From assembly GCA_002104945.1 (NCBI GenBank), contig MCFH01000026.1, positions 310,001 through 374,000 of the forward strand: a stretch of 64,000 bases of DNA, written 5' to 3'. This DNA comes from Piromyces finnis. Its lineage: Eukaryota; Neocallimastigomycota; Neocallimastigomycetes; Neocallimastigales; Neocallimastigaceae. Both the position numbers and the translations under genes were made by a program. Shown one piece after another: positions 46,301-58,028 of the stretch (within the stretch, counting starts at the first letter, position 1; every line of letters begins with the position of its first letter). The notes below the pieces were generated by a model. The model worked only from the letters and a program-made list of their open reading frames with translations. It had not been told where the DNA came from and searched no databases.

Positions 46301-47427
46301 TAAACTAATGGAGTTTCCTTATTTTCGTTTATAAAGGCATTAATATCAACGTATGAAGCTATAACTTCGATAACATGTAAATTACCTGTATCTAATGCAG
46401 AAGCAAATAAATTTTTGCTTGAATTAGAGGAAGTAAATAAACTCTTATCTTTAGTTTTCTGGAATAAGCAATCAAGAGTATCCTTATCTTGATTCTCAAT
46501 AGCAATTTTGAATAAAGACTTTTTATTTCCAGCTATAACCTTTGAAGTATCAACATCTTTTTGATGATTCAATAACATCTTTAAAATATCTACATTCTTT
46601 TCCTTAACTGCTAATACTAAAGCAGTATCACCATCCTTATTCTTATTTGTTAAATCTGGATTTTTGGTTAATAAGAATTCAACAACCTTTTTACGGTTTT
46701 CTTTACAAGCTCTCATTAATAAAGTGTTTTCATCGACATCCTTAACATTAATAATTTGTTCTTCAAAATTCTTATCTTCCTTTTTGTCCTTCTTTTCGTC
46801 TTTAGCATCCTCTTTCTTATCTTTTTCCTTCTTATCTTTTTCTTCCTTTTTGTTTTTTATTTCTATATTGATAATTTCAGCGAATTCATCTTCAAGGACT
46901 AATAATTTAAATAATATATAAGATCCTTTATTATCATTAGCTTCCTTTTCCTTAACTAATGTGGTAGCACCATGTCTAATTAATTGTAATGCAGTAGAAT
47001 ACTTTTTATCGTCAACAGCCATGACTAATGGGAATTTACCATCCTTCTTCTTTTTGAAACTGAATTTTGGATTTTTTTCTAATAAAATATTTAAAATATT
47101 TTCATTTTTACAATTCATGGCCATGGTTAAAGCATTATCATTATTATTATTTCTATTATTAAACTTGAGTGGATATTGTAAAAGATATTTAAGAATATTT
47201 TCATTTTCACCGTAGATAGCCAAATGTAATGCAGTATTTCCATCCTTATTTTTTATATTCAAATCTCTTTCATTATTTTCTTCTAATAATTTTTTTACTA
47301 ATTTCTCATCATTGTTGATGATTGCTACCATTAAAGGATCATTACCATTTTCATCAGTTTTAACTTTAACTTGATTAACTTCTTTTATTTCCTCATTTAA
47401 GGAAACTTCAATATCATTGGTAACCAT
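43321..47427 (-). CDS. Large multi-ankyrin-repeat protein
   Basis: Intronless, 1,368 residues. Four ankyrin blocks: about 27-165 (DGNTALHLAIYGENENILKYLL), about 230-345, about 575-805 (DGNTPLHYACYGKYTSIVKILL) and about 1085-1366 (NDETPLIAACNNNNEKLVELLL). Between blocks 1 and 2 is a highly charged Lys/Glu/Asp segment (about 186-222). Between 2 and 3 is a Ser/Glu-rich disordered region with a proline run (NSPVIPVTPGTPSTPG) and a basic RRKLTVRRTYSS. Between 3 and 4 is a long Ser/Pro/Lys-rich linker that repeats a short motif, MM.EP[ST]S[IL][YF], at about 886-969. No enzyme domain and no membrane segment were seen. Presumably a protein-binding scaffold; partners are unknown. The start is the first ATG after a poly(A) leader. 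Large ankyrin proteins of this design are common in gut fungi, but I cannot name an orthologue. Confidence 0.92.
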   Translation of the reverse strand: MVTNDIEVSLNEEIKEVNQVKVKTDENGNDPLMVAIINNDEKLVKKLLEENNERDLNIKNKDGNTALHLAIYGENENILKYLLQYPLKFNNRNNNNDNALTMAMNCKNENILNILLEKNPKFSFKKKKDGKFPLVMAVDDKKYSTALQLIRHGATTLVKEKEANDNKGSYILFKLLVLEDEFAEIINIEIKNKKEEKDKKEKDKKEDAKDEKKDKKEDKNFEEQIINVKDVDENTLLMRACKENRKKVVEFLLTKNPDLTNKNKDGDTALVLAVKEKNVDILKMLLNHQKDVDTSKVIAGNKKSLFKIAIENQDKDTLDCLFQKTKDKSLFTSSNSSKNLFASALDTGNLHVIEVIASYVDINAFINENKETPLVYLVEKVKNEIIEAEQYYKSLYLKNKERYERLALEASKESTPVISDHEVIEVGKSSDNSKIINETSSQADESENTLKDMTASSEEIIENSNVNTVVMDEPQEEKMNINSGKSTPVNSPVIPVTPGTPSTPGRLARRKLTVRRTYSSYEKMAESEKKIQDILNSGGTINEKFNSIENAYNTNRKLLNGDRYWKAKDKTYVVESDYIDIIKYLLLMNAKITIKNAKQETALHIACRYGLRNILESLLKNGKNFDINCTDKDGNTPLHYACYGKYTSIVKILLRESQINVNITDPNGDTPLMIAVYNNHSDTVLELLKYPKTNIDMLNKVLETSLIAACRLNYYNIAKILIDHKANINNRYDANGETAIFHSIRNGSKILTKYLLNNKACITYTNKDGQTPLTLAKSLDNKEVTGILLKHIESDKSLTRRNTERPYIPRNSSRYSPSGKSSPDVKPYHTRIKSESSNLKSRNSYSSSYQSKSENASPKVSGNEEFKNTLSSLETESGNATSVKVPSMMMMEPSSIYDKSENVTKDIKEAFSLNGSKMSMMQEPSSLYDEPSEIPPTPAHKPAAAMFAEPQSSMMQEPTSLFEEPAEEKKESHYKNIKFKPNTKFSTNIGSSYSKPKKSIKGTATSSPYLKNVFTSPKANTTYVKKTMYKPERFPATYTRVNSENSMFDKKNKTSTVTPYEKTGTMDTETKEIPILNDDIKGLRFSCYFGDMDGVEAFLKSAMREKNIFQLPQNFYNPLNPEKPNINELKEFNKTRQGYITLDHIEMFSFSLICNGSQNDKLLEIMLRYGMNPNIQNNALYTLLILACKKGQETSALTLMEYNCNPNYQNKYKETALLLACKKGLVNVVKKLLELKVDVNMCNYKKESPLIMACWKKQEAIVKLLLEQEIDIDHCNSLKESSLFISCYQNSIEITKSLLEHGADINTKNVNDETPLIAACNNNNEKLVELLLKYKANTNIKTSNGETPMTIAKRFKNQKIINLLNKTN

Positions 47428-49039
47428 ACTTATATTTATTAAAAAAAATTATAAAAAAATAAATATATTTTGAAAAAAAAATAATAATTTATTACTGGTT
47501 TTAAACTTTTAATTATTGTTTTATTTGTTCTTATTTATGTTTTGAAATTCTAAAAAAGATTTGGTTATATTTTCAATAATATAATAAACATATAACAATC
47601 TAAATAGATAAAAAATAGAATTACATTTTATAGGTTAGTATTGCATTTTTATTAAAAAAATATTTTTAATTATAAATATTGTTTTTTTTTTTTAATTCAA
47701 AATTTAATCATTTTTTATTTCTTTATAAAAAACTATTCTCATTCCTTTTTTTTTTTTTTTTTTGTTTACTCTTTCTATTATTTTCAATTTGTATACAAGT
47801 TGATGCGATAATAATAATTGTCATTTTTATTCAAATTAAATAATAATAAAGTAATAAAACCATTGTTTTTTTTTTTATTTCATATTATTCAATCTTTATA
47901 TATATTTTATGTAATTTAAATATTTCATATTATTCAATCTTTATATATATTTTATGTAATTTAAAAAAGTCTATACTATTATTTATAATATACTTTTTTT
48001 TTTTTTGAACTCCAACTACCTTATATATCTCTTATATGTTAATTACTTTTCCAATTTTTTTTCAAAGAAAACAAAAAGTTCCAAGAAAAACTCTTCTTAT
48101 ATATGAAATTTTTTAATCGTAATTTAATTTAATTTTGAAATTAAATTTAATATATAATTTAGTAATAAATATATTACTAATATATATTGTAAATAATTGT
48201 ATATAATTAATATATTGATGAATATATTACTTTTCTATAGCATTAAAGTTTTATTTCAAGTTTTTTTTCCATTTAATATTAAAAAAAATGTAAAAGATTT
48301 AATATAAAATTCAATTTATAATTTAATATATTGATTATATATACCAATTAATATAATGAATAAATAATATTAAACTATTCAAAATTCATTGGTTAAAAGT
48401 TTTATGAGTATATATTATTTAAATAAAAATCTATTGAATGGAATTTTATTAAATTTAAAAAAATGATAAAACCTAACCTTTAATGCAATTTACCAATCAA
48501 TCCTATATTTCAATACAATTTTAATAAATAAAGTTTATATGTAAGATGCTATTATTTTATTTTTTCGATAATACTAATTATTATATTACTAATATATTCA
48601 TAATAGTAGGGTTTGATATTAATAAATATGGTAATATTAAATTATCATTTCATAGTAAAAAAATTGAACATTTTTAAAAATATTAATTAAATATACCCTA
48701 CTTTTACATCATCTGATTTATTGTTGCCTCTACTACCTACCTATAGATTATCTGGTAGTGCACTATGAAGGAAGATTAAAAAATTAAAGTGTCAATAGGA
48801 TAAAAAAAAAAAGTGAATTGTTAGAATATCATTAAGAAGGAAGATAGAAATGATGAAATTTATTATTTTTTAGGATCAGGATGGATGACACCTTAATAAG
48901 ACATTAATGTAATCCATTGAGTTTCTTTTATTATTAGATATAATAAAAGCAATCAAACTTTAGTAAAAATATTTTAAAAAAATAAATGTATGCTGTTATT
49001 ACTTTTTTTCTATATATATTAGTAATAACAAAATAAATA
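47428..49039. other. A/T-rich intergenic DNA
   Basis: Upstream of the ankyrin gene. Contains a 45-bp tandem duplication (47877-47965). No gene seen; a mixed patch near 48716-48800 is unassigned. Confidence 0.5.
47877..47965. repeat. 45-bp tandem duplication
   Basis: Two copies of ATTTCATATTATTCAATCTT followed by TATATATATTTTATGTAATTTAAAT, starting at 47877 and 47922. Confidence 0.88.
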
Positions 49040-49387
49040 ATAAATAATAAATAAATAAGTAAATAAATAAATACATAAATACATAAATACATAAATAAAT
49101 AAATACATAAATAAATAAATACATAAATAAATACATAAATAAATAAATACATAAATAAGTAAATAAATAAATAAATACATAAATAAATAAATACATAAAT
49201 AAGTAAATAAATAAATAAGTAAATAAATAAATAAATACATAAATAAATAAATACATAAATAAATAAATACATAAATAAATAAATACATAAATAAGTAAAT
49301 AAGTAAATAAATAAATAAATAAATACATAAATAAATAAATACATAAATAAGTAAATAAGTAAATAAGTAAATAAATAAATAAATAAA
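49040..49387. repeat. AAAT/ACAT/AAGT tetranucleotide array
   Basis: About 350 bases of AAAT units with regularly interspersed ACAT and AAGT units, held in a 4-base register. The minus-strand frames are repeat translations (YLFI/YLCI). It is the opposite-strand equivalent of the TTTA arrays at 3.6 and 11.5 kb. Confidence 0.95.
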
Positions 49388-52300
49388 TTATTTTTTTATT
49401 CAAATTTATGGAAAATTTTATTATTAAAAATTAGATTTTAAATTATTTCAACAAATGTAATTTTCTCTTATTACTATTAAATTATTATTTAAAAGTTTTA
49501 GAAATAGTATTATTATTACAAGGAATTTTCTGTAGAAAAATCGTTTAAAAGGGGATAGAAGTTATTAGAAGAACAAAAAACATATTTATTTATTTAGTGA
49601 ATAAGTAATGAATTTATATAAAGTTTAATTATATTTTTTTTTTTTTTAAAAAAAGACAAACTTTCTGTATATTCAACCAATAATTAAAAATGTATATATA
49701 AAAAATAATTAATTTACATATTTGCTTAAATAACATTAGTTAACCTTTTTAAATGTAATAGTTGTATAAATTTTATAGTAAATAAGTATTAATACAATAA
49801 AAGATGGTATATATAGAAAAACATTAAATATATATACAAAAGATAAAAATGCACTTTAGGATAAAAAGATATTTGATAAATATATTTTTTTTGTTTTATG
49901 AAACATAATATAAATGTAAATCCTAATAGCATCAATGAAAGCATTTATATTTGACTGGATTGTGATGTGATCATTAATCGCAACAATATTATTAAAAAAA
50001 AGTACGAAGAGAAAAGAGGAGAAAGCTTGCTTTTCCATAGTATATTAGTATTTTTCTTTTTAAATTGTAACTAAATTATATTGCAAAAAAAAAATAAAAA
50101 TTAAATTTATCAACAATGGTTACTTTCTAATTATGATATTTTAAATATATTGATATAATTTAAAAACTATTACTATAATTCAAGCATGATATATTATATT
50201 GAAGATAAGATGGAATTTTTTTATTAATGTCAATATATTTTTATTAAAAGAGAAAAAGAAAAGAAAAATTAAAATACATATAATAAATAGTTAATTACAA
50301 AAAAAAAAAAAAAAAAAAAAAACTAGTATTAAAACCCCAATTTATTAAAAGTCAGCATTCTTACTTATTAAATATGCTAATTTAGAAAACAATTTATTTA
50401 TTTTAATGATAATTAATAACTTTGAAAATCATCCGTAGTTTATATATAATGTATTTTTTTATTAGATTTTTTTATTATGGATAGATAGTTAGCTATTAAT
50501 AGTATTTTTTAAGTTCCTTTGATCAAAAGTATTTTTTAATATTTTCCAAACTATATATATATTTGATATACAAAAAGTTTCTCAAAAATGTAGCTATAGA
50601 ATTAATTATTATTTGTTATACTTTTATCAATAAAAATACATAACTATTAATAAGAAAAATCGACGTACAATAATAAAAAGAAAAAGAAAAATTTCTTTTA
50701 CTTAATTATGAATTAATTTTTTTAATTTTTCATTTTATATTTTTATACCATAAATTCCTATTTTCATTATTATTTTTATTAAGATTAATAGCCTTGTAAA
50801 TGATAATATAATAAATCAATTATAATCTATTTACTTTTTATTTAATAATACATTTATTTATTCATCCGATGTTATTTTTAAAATATATAAAAGAATGATA
50901 GCTAATAAAAAAAAGAATTAAAATCATAAATCATTAATACTGTAATTTTTATTCAATACTTTACTTAACATGTCATTGTTCACCGTATTTTAAGAGTTAA
51001 AGTAGCAATACAAACTTAAACTTTATTACATTTTATGTAATTTTTGTAAATATAATACAATAAATACATTTTTTTTTTATTAAATCATAAACTATTTACA
51101 TAATTGTACTATATCTTTCTATCGTTTATTTTTATTTTAAATAATATTCATAGTAATATGATTTTTCTTTATAAACAATATAAATATTATTCATTCTGTA
51201 GTAAAACTATTTTTAAAATAAAAGTTCACTTTTTTTTTTTATTATGTATACTTTTTTTTTTTTTTAAAAAAAATTAATATACAATTTTGAAACATGATGA
51301 TGATGATGATGATGATTATGACCGTTTTTTAAATATTTTAGGATTAATTAATTTTAAAATAAAGTTTTTTTTTTTTATGAAAATAATATATATAAAGGAT
51401 ACTATAATCTATAGCATTATTAATACTATTAATCATATTAAAGAATATTTATTATATTTATTATTATATTTATTAAAATTTGAGTTTTAGTCAAATTAAA
51501 CTCAATAAAATTTTCTTCATATGAAACTTTTTTTTTTTTTTTTTAAAAAAGAATTATATACATAGGATAAAAATAATATAATATAATACACAAGCGCACA
51601 AGCACACAAATACACGTATATTTTAAAATTGTATTCGCCAACTTTCATGTTTTTTAAAACTTTAAATATTTACATATTTACTATTTTTCTTTTTTTTTTA
51701 ATTAAAATGTTTACATGTAAATTACATTTTTTTATTACAATAAAAAATTTTTAGATTAATTTTTTTAATTAAAATCTATGTTTATATATATTTAAAGTTT
51801 ATAAATTCACATGATACAATACTATATTAAAGTCATACGTATTCATATATTTATGTATTTAACAACAAAATCTAAATAAATAATAGTAATATAAAATGAT
51901 GAAAATTCAACTTTAGAGTAATAATAAAGTTGGCAATTTAAAATATTATTATTTAATATTGTTTTATTATTATTATATATATTATTATCCCAAATTAACT
52001 CATTATTACTCTTTCTTTTTTTTTTTTATTTAATTAAAAAAAATGATGGCTTTTTTTTAGATATCATGATATGATCATTATTCTTATTACAAATACAAAA
52101 TTTTAGATTTCATGGCACGAATACTTGTTTGAAAGCGAATTAATGTGTTAAAGATGCCGTTGATATTTAAAATTTTTAAATTTCTATATGTTAAAATTGT
52201 ATTGGTTTAGAAATGGAATTAGTAAAACCATATGATAGTTAAACTATTTTAATTATTCCTTTTTTGATAATTCTTTTGAACTATTCTTGGTTATGCCAAT

Positions 52301-53126
52301 GCTTTTTTTTTTTTTTTTTTTCATTGATGATAAGTATAATAGAAAAAAAAGAAAAAAAGCATCCCTTTGAAGAAGCATTACTTTTTGTCATTTTTTAATT
52401 TAAATTTTTTATAATAAAAATAATGTTATATATTATTCTATTTATTTCTATTATATTATAATATATTTAATCATTTATTAACATTATATTAATTTTTCAT
52501 TCTTTTAGATCATATATGAATCATATGATTATAGTATTAAAATAATATTCATGTGCTTGCACCTTATTTAATTAATGTAAAATAAGTAATATAAATTAAT
52601 ATTTATGTAATAAAGTTATAAATTTATTGTATAACTATTAAAATTAAAATATAATTATATATATTAAAATAAATTAAATTTATATTAAATTCATTCCATA
52701 TAATAAATTAGTATTTACCATAATAGTAAATCTGCTAAAACAATTTTTTAAAAATTTTTTTAAAAAAATGAATATCAATGTACAATCCATTCAAATATAT
52801 TATTACAATATATAATAATATATTACAATAGAAAAGAAATTTAATTTATCTCAAAATTATAAAAAGGTGAAAAAAGTACAAAGAATTATGGATTAAAGCC
52901 AGCAAAAAAAAAAATAAATAATAACACTACAAAAAAAAAAAAAAAAAGAAAAAGGGTGAACCTTTTTACGAGTGATAATATTCAATAAAATAAACAATAA
53001 TAAAAACTCACTTTTATATCTATAATAAAAAAAAAAGTTATTAAAATAAACTATTACTTTATAAAAAAAAAAAAAACCCTTTAAATATACCAAAAAATAA
53101 AGTAATAATATATCAAATATATAAAT
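49388..53126. other. 3.7-kb A/T-rich gene desert
   Basis: No reading frame with family resemblance. Minor mixed patches (near 49920-50035 and 52100-52150) show neither coding nor clear fold. An ATG run lies near 51295. Confidence 0.5.
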
Positions 53127-53254
53127 ATCAAATATACATAGTAGTATCAAACAACTATAATTGTTAACAACAAATAAACTATTATTAAATATCAAATATA
53201 CATAGTAGTATCAAACAACTATAATTGTTAACAACAAATAAACTATTATTAAAT
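53127..53254. repeat. 64-bp perfect tandem duplication
   Basis: The unit at 53127-53190, starting ATCAAATATACATAGTAGTA, is repeated without change at 53191-53254. The lack of divergence suggests a recent event. Confidence 0.93.
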
Positions 53255-53795
53255 AGTATTGAACCAAAAAATAAAAGCTACAATTTTAACAAAAAAAAAA
53301 TAGTATTGAATACAGAAAATATACAATAACAATATTTAATTTAAATACTATCATTTTCTAAATATCTATATTTTCTTTGTTTAAATTGTTACAATTTTAA
53401 TAAATAATATTTACATTTTCTCGACTAATTTTATTAAAAGTAAATAGAATTAAACATAACGAAGAATATAATAATTATTTATTAAAGTTTAAATAATAAA
53501 AAACATTTTTTAAATTAAAATATTTTCATAAATTCCATAAACTTTTTTTTTTAAATAAAAAAAAGTTAATACATACATATATTATAAATATATTATAGAA
53601 AATGTTTTAAATAAAATTACATAAAACTTTAAATATTTTTAACAAATTAATACAATATCAATAACAATATTAATAATATAAAATAACAACAACAACAACA
53701 ACAACAACAACAATAATAATAATAAAAATATTATACTCTATATTAAAGTATCTTAAAGAATTAATATAAAATAAAATAATATAAAACAATATAAA
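53255..53795. other. Upstream region of the TLDc gene
   Basis: A/T-rich, with an ACA/CAA run (53688-53714) in the probable 5' UTR. Confidence 0.5.
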
Positions 53796-54923
53796 ATGCC
53801 AAATTCTGGTGATACTATTTCTACTGTTTCAAACAGTAACAATAACTATATTGAAGAAGAAGAAATTATTCAAATTAAAAAGCCAAAAAAGAACATATTT
53901 AAAAAGTTCTTTAGTAAATTCAAAAAGAGTAAGAAAGAAAAGAGTAAGAAGGAAAAAAAGGGTAAAGCATCTCTTGAAATAGAAAATGAAACCAATAATT
54001 ATAATACAGTTACTTCTACTGTTTCATTTTCACTCCCAAGTACTTTAAATAATTCTAATCTTTGCTCTTCTTCAACAGCAACAGTAAAGTTTACTCCAAC
54101 TCAATATCAACCTGTTCCTTCTATTTTAAACCGATCTCTTTTCGTTGCTCCTTCTGATGATACTGTCTCAGAAGCTGATACTGAAATTACTTTGGTTGAT
54201 CCACTTATTGCAGAAAATAAAAAGAGTTCTATGAAAAAGAAAAAGTTATTAACAAGAAAAAAGCACAAGAGAAGACATTCATGGCAAGATAGTAGTTTTA
54301 ACGAACATATTGAAGATCCAAGAAATTGTAGAACAGTAACTAATATTAAGGAAATATTAGAAGCTGAAAGCAAGAAGGTTGAATTACATAATTATACATC
54401 TTCATCCTTTGAATTAGTAATGAATGAAGGACTTGCAGTAGAAATTAAGAAATATATTCCTCGTTTCTATCGTGAAGCTTGTAATCATTGGTATCTTGAA
54501 TATAGTCTTGGAGAACACGGTTCTAGTTTAACTACATTTTATGAAAGTCAAATGGATTTAGACTGTCCAATTGTCATGGTAATTACTGATAGTTATGATC
54601 AAGTTTTTGGTGCCTATCTTAGCGAACCATTTAATCTTGAAAAGAGTGGTTTTACCGGAAATAGAGAATGTTTCCTTTGGAAGAAAACAGATGATGGTTT
54701 AAAAATCTATCGTGCTAGTAGTATAAATGATTATTACATGATGTCTGATCAGGATTTTATTGCTATGGGAGTAGATGAAAATGGTGTTTTTGGACTTTTC
54801 CTTGATAATTTATTATTAAATGGGGAATGCAATAAATGTGATACCTATTTAAATGAAATTTTATCTTCAAAAAAACGCTTTGAATGTACTTCATTAGAAG
54901 TATGGTCTGTTCAATATGAATAG
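53796..54923 (+). CDS. TLDc-domain protein (OXR1/Rtc5-like)
   Basis: Intronless, 375 residues. The C-terminal TLDc domain covers about 206-375, with landmarks WYLEYSLGEHGSSLTTFYES, VFGAYLSEPF, GNRECFLW, FGLFLDNLLLNGECNKC.T and the closing LEVWSV, all in the usual order. TLDc proteins such as OXR1 act in oxidative-stress resistance, and several bind the V-ATPase and promote its disassembly (Rtc5, Oxr1 in yeast). The N-terminal half lacks LysM or GRAM domains. It has a strongly basic stretch (27-58, NIFKKFFSKFKKSKKEKS) and a second basic patch ending RRHSWQDS, a good basophilic-kinase/14-3-3-type site. The start follows a purine-rich leader, and the frame is closed upstream. TLDc assignment is firm; the exact orthologue is not. 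Confidence 0.92.
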   Translation: MPNSGDTISTVSNSNNNYIEEEEIIQIKKPKKNIFKKFFSKFKKSKKEKSKKEKKGKASLEIENETNNYNTVTSTVSFSLPSTLNNSNLCSSSTATVKFTPTQYQPVPSILNRSLFVAPSDDTVSEADTEITLVDPLIAENKKSSMKKKKLLTRKKHKRRHSWQDSSFNEHIEDPRNCRTVTNIKEILEAESKKVELHNYTSSSFELVMNEGLAVEIKKYIPRFYREACNHWYLEYSLGEHGSSLTTFYESQMDLDCPIVMVITDSYDQVFGAYLSEPFNLEKSGFTGNRECFLWKKTDDGLKIYRASSINDYYMMSDQDFIAMGVDENGVFGLFLDNLLLNGECNKCDTYLNEILSSKKRFECTSLEVWSVQYE

Positions 54924-56179
54924 TCTCAACATAAATATAAAAAGAATGTAAACATTCATTTTTTTTGAATTTATGTCTTTTTACTTTTAGATAAAAGATG
55001 GATTTTATCTTTTTTTTTTTTTTTTTTTTCTATTAAAGCAAATATTTTTTTTTTTTAAAAAAAAAAAATTTATTTATTTTTTAGAATTTAGTAATACTAT
55101 CAAATCAATTCCTTTTTCTTCATTAACCCTATCTATTATTTTAGTATATAGCAAGTAGGCTAAACTAAACTAAACTAAAAAAAAAAAAATATAAGAATTA
55201 TTATAGATATGTTTTTATCATTTTAAATATACCAAAAAACATGGATATAATTTTTTTTACTAAAAAAAATATACCACTTTATATATATTTATACCAAAAA
55301 TATACCTAATATAAAAATATCTGAAAATTAATAATAATCTCAATAATAATAATTATTATGAATTTAATATATAACAAAATTAAAAAATCATTTAATAAAA
55401 AAAAAAAAAAAACTTTTTTTTTTACCATAATTTTATATATCCATTAACTTTTTTTTTTCTTTTAAAGTTTAATTTTATAACTCTTTCTTTTAATAAAAAT
55501 AAAATATTATTTAACAATAATATTATAAATTGTAACGTTGTTTAAAAAAAAAAAAAAAAAAGAAAAAATTATAAACATACCATTTCAGTAATTATCATTC
55601 CCTTTTTTTTTTTTTTTATTTATTAAATGTATCTCTAATAAAATTATATTTCTTTTTTTTTTTTTTTTTAAAAAAAATAATTTTGTTATATTTATCCTAC
55701 CTTTTTATTTAATATTTATTTAGAGAGATTAATATTTATTTTATTTTATTATTTATACTACTAATAATCTATATATAATAGTTTCACACATATACACACC
55801 TAACTTAACTAACCTATATATTTTTTAATATATATAATTTTATCTTTTTTAAAAAAAAAAATTATTAAAAAGACTAAATGAATAAATAAATAAAAAGAAA
55901 TTAAAACTTTTTTTTTTTTTTTTTCTTTTTTAAAAAAAAAAACGATATGAATAATTAAAATCTTTATTTTTTTTTTTAAAGGATTTTTATTTTATTATCC
56001 TTTAAGTCCAACCACAACTACAACAAAAAGTAATAATAAAATTTTAAAATGAAAATGAAATAGTAAAATATATTCATTTTATTATATTTTATTATGTATA
56101 TAATTAAATAATAATAATAAAATTTATGTAAAAATAAAGAAAAAAAAAAAAAAAAAAACCAAATCATTATTATTGCTTC

Positions 56180-56210
<31 letters not shown>

Positions 56211-57192
56211 CTATCTTTTATTTTATTATCTCTAAATTCTATCTCTTTTATTTTTACCCCCTTTATATATAAATTATTATTATAGATTTATAAATATTTA
56301 CTACATTTTATCTTTAAACTATTTTTTTTTATTTTATAATTTATAATACCTTCTACTTCGCATTTAGAGTAATGCTATTTTATATATTGAAGTGAAACTA
56401 CAAATGATATTGCTAATATTATTAAAAAGTGAAATTATTTAAAACAAATTAAAACAAAAACAAAAAAAAAAATTTTGCTTTGAAATAAAAATTATATATA
56501 TATAAAAGAAAAACGAACAAATAAACAAACAGACAAATAAAAATAAAATAAAAAAAACAACAACAACAATATATATATTCCCATTTTTATATTTAGAAAA
56601 GAAAAAGTGTTAAAATTATAATAATTAAAAAGTTTTTTATATCATTTTATTTAATTCCCCTTTTGATTATTACTTTTTTTTTATTTAGAATATAGTCATT
56701 AAAATATAAATTGAAGTATCATAAATTTGGGATGTGTTGATTATTTTGTTTAAACTATTTTTTAGAATCATTCATTTTTTTTAAGAGTTTAGATACTAGA
56801 TTAAATAGTACCCTAACGACGATCATCGGTCAGAGTTTAGTTTGGAATTTATTAGAATATAAAAAGTGGAAATTTAATAGCTATAGATCACAGCGTTTCT
56901 TTTGATCTTTTACATATTATAATGTAGTCGTTTGTTAAATTTAAATATAATAAATTTAATGTTTTTTTTTTTTTTTTTTTTTTTTTATATATATATAGGA
57001 GATTGTTGGTGAAATTTAAAAATAAAATCCTTTATTGATAAAATTAACATATTAATAGATTTCTTTAATAGAAATCTTTAATACTCTATTTTCATCTATT
57101 TTTTTTATTTTATTATTGTTTTTTATATCAAAATGTATAGTGATTGAGAAATAAAACAGACCAATAAATAAAAAATATACTTTATTAAAACT
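54924..57192. other. 2.3-kb A/T-rich intergenic DNA
   Basis: Dense poly(A) and poly(T) tracts. One patch of mixed composition (about 56807-56930) contains TACCCTAACG and a short CGA/TCG hairpin but no frame. No gene recognised. Confidence 0.5.
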
Positions 57193-57672
57193 TTATTTTA
57201 CTTTAATTTTTTCAGTATCATTATCATTAACATTGCCATAACCATCGTTTTTATTATTAGGCTTTATATCTATGCAATCTTTTCTTTTTTTTTTTTTTTT
57301 AGCTATTCCCTTTTTAATTATTTTTCTTTTTATTACTTTACTTTTGATAACCTTCTTTCTTATTATTCCTCTTTCTTGAGTAGCTAATCCCAATTCATCC
57401 AAAGCTTTAAGTAAACGCATCTTGTCAAGTTCGAATTTTAATGCTAAATCGTTGATTTTATAATTTAGATTGTAATAGAATTCTTTTACAATCGATAATT
57501 CATCTTCATTTAATCTAGTAATTTTCTTTTTTATATCTTTGATATCCATACGAACTTTTAATAATCGTAATGTAAATTCAATACTTGATCTTTTTCTCTC
57601 CATTATTTTACCATATTCAATACCTTCCAGAAAAGAAGCATGCATGTTTGATCCATAATCCGATGCATTCAT
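57193..57672 (-). CDS. Small basic hypothetical protein, related to the pseudogene at 58.8 kb
   Basis: 159 residues, intronless. The middle (about 40-95) predicts helices (MDIKDIKKKITRLNEDELSI and LNYKINDLALKFELDKMRLL), with an apparent helix-turn-helix-like arrangement. A Lys/Ile-rich basic tract (about 101-131) and an acidic Asn/Asp tail follow. There is no signal or membrane segment. A nucleic-acid-binding role is only a guess from charge and helices. A degenerate inverted copy of residues about 36-120 lies 1.1 kb away on the opposite strand. That duplication supports this frame having been a real gene. Confidence 0.6.
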   Translation of the reverse strand: MNASDYGSNMHASFLEGIEYGKIMERKRSSIEFTLRLLKVRMDIKDIKKKITRLNEDELSIVKEFYYNLNYKINDLALKFELDKMRLLKALDELGLATQERGIIRKKVIKSKVIKRKIIKKGIAKKKKKRKDCIDIKPNNKNDGYGNVNDNDTEKIKVK

Positions 57673-58010
57673 TTATTTTATTTCTTTTCTTTGCTTTTTT
57701 TTTTTTTTTTCCTTTTCTTTTAATAAAAAGGAAAATGTTACTTTTTTGTTTTTTTAAAATTTTTTTAAAAATCATTAATAATTAAAAATAGATTAATATA
57801 TTAAATAATATATTAATGATTATATTTTCTATTTATTCAATAAAATATATTTTTTAAAGTTTTTTTTTTAATTTTCGATAATTTAATTATTATCTATATT
57901 ACAATATAATTTATATATATAATATGTTTTTTTAAATTTTAAAAAATTTAAACTTCACCACCACCTAATGTCCTATAAAAAAAAAGCTTATGCACAACAA
58001 CAACGATAAT
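57673..58010. other. A/T-rich spacer before the ACTAAT array
   Basis: Upstream side of the 57.2-kb gene. No feature recognised. Confidence 0.5.
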
Positions 58011-58028
58011 AATGAAAGAATTTTTCTA

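Noticed and set aside
46003-47215. Several plus-strand frames inside the ankyrin gene
   Set aside because: Shadows antisense to the ankyrin protein, with no independent coding character.
48934-49403. YLFI-repeat frames on minus strand
   Set aside because: Translations of the AAAT/ACAT array, open in three frames at once.
52893-53195. 100-codon minus frame
   Set aside because: Runs through poly(T)/(A) tracts and the 64-bp duplication; F/I/Y low complexity.
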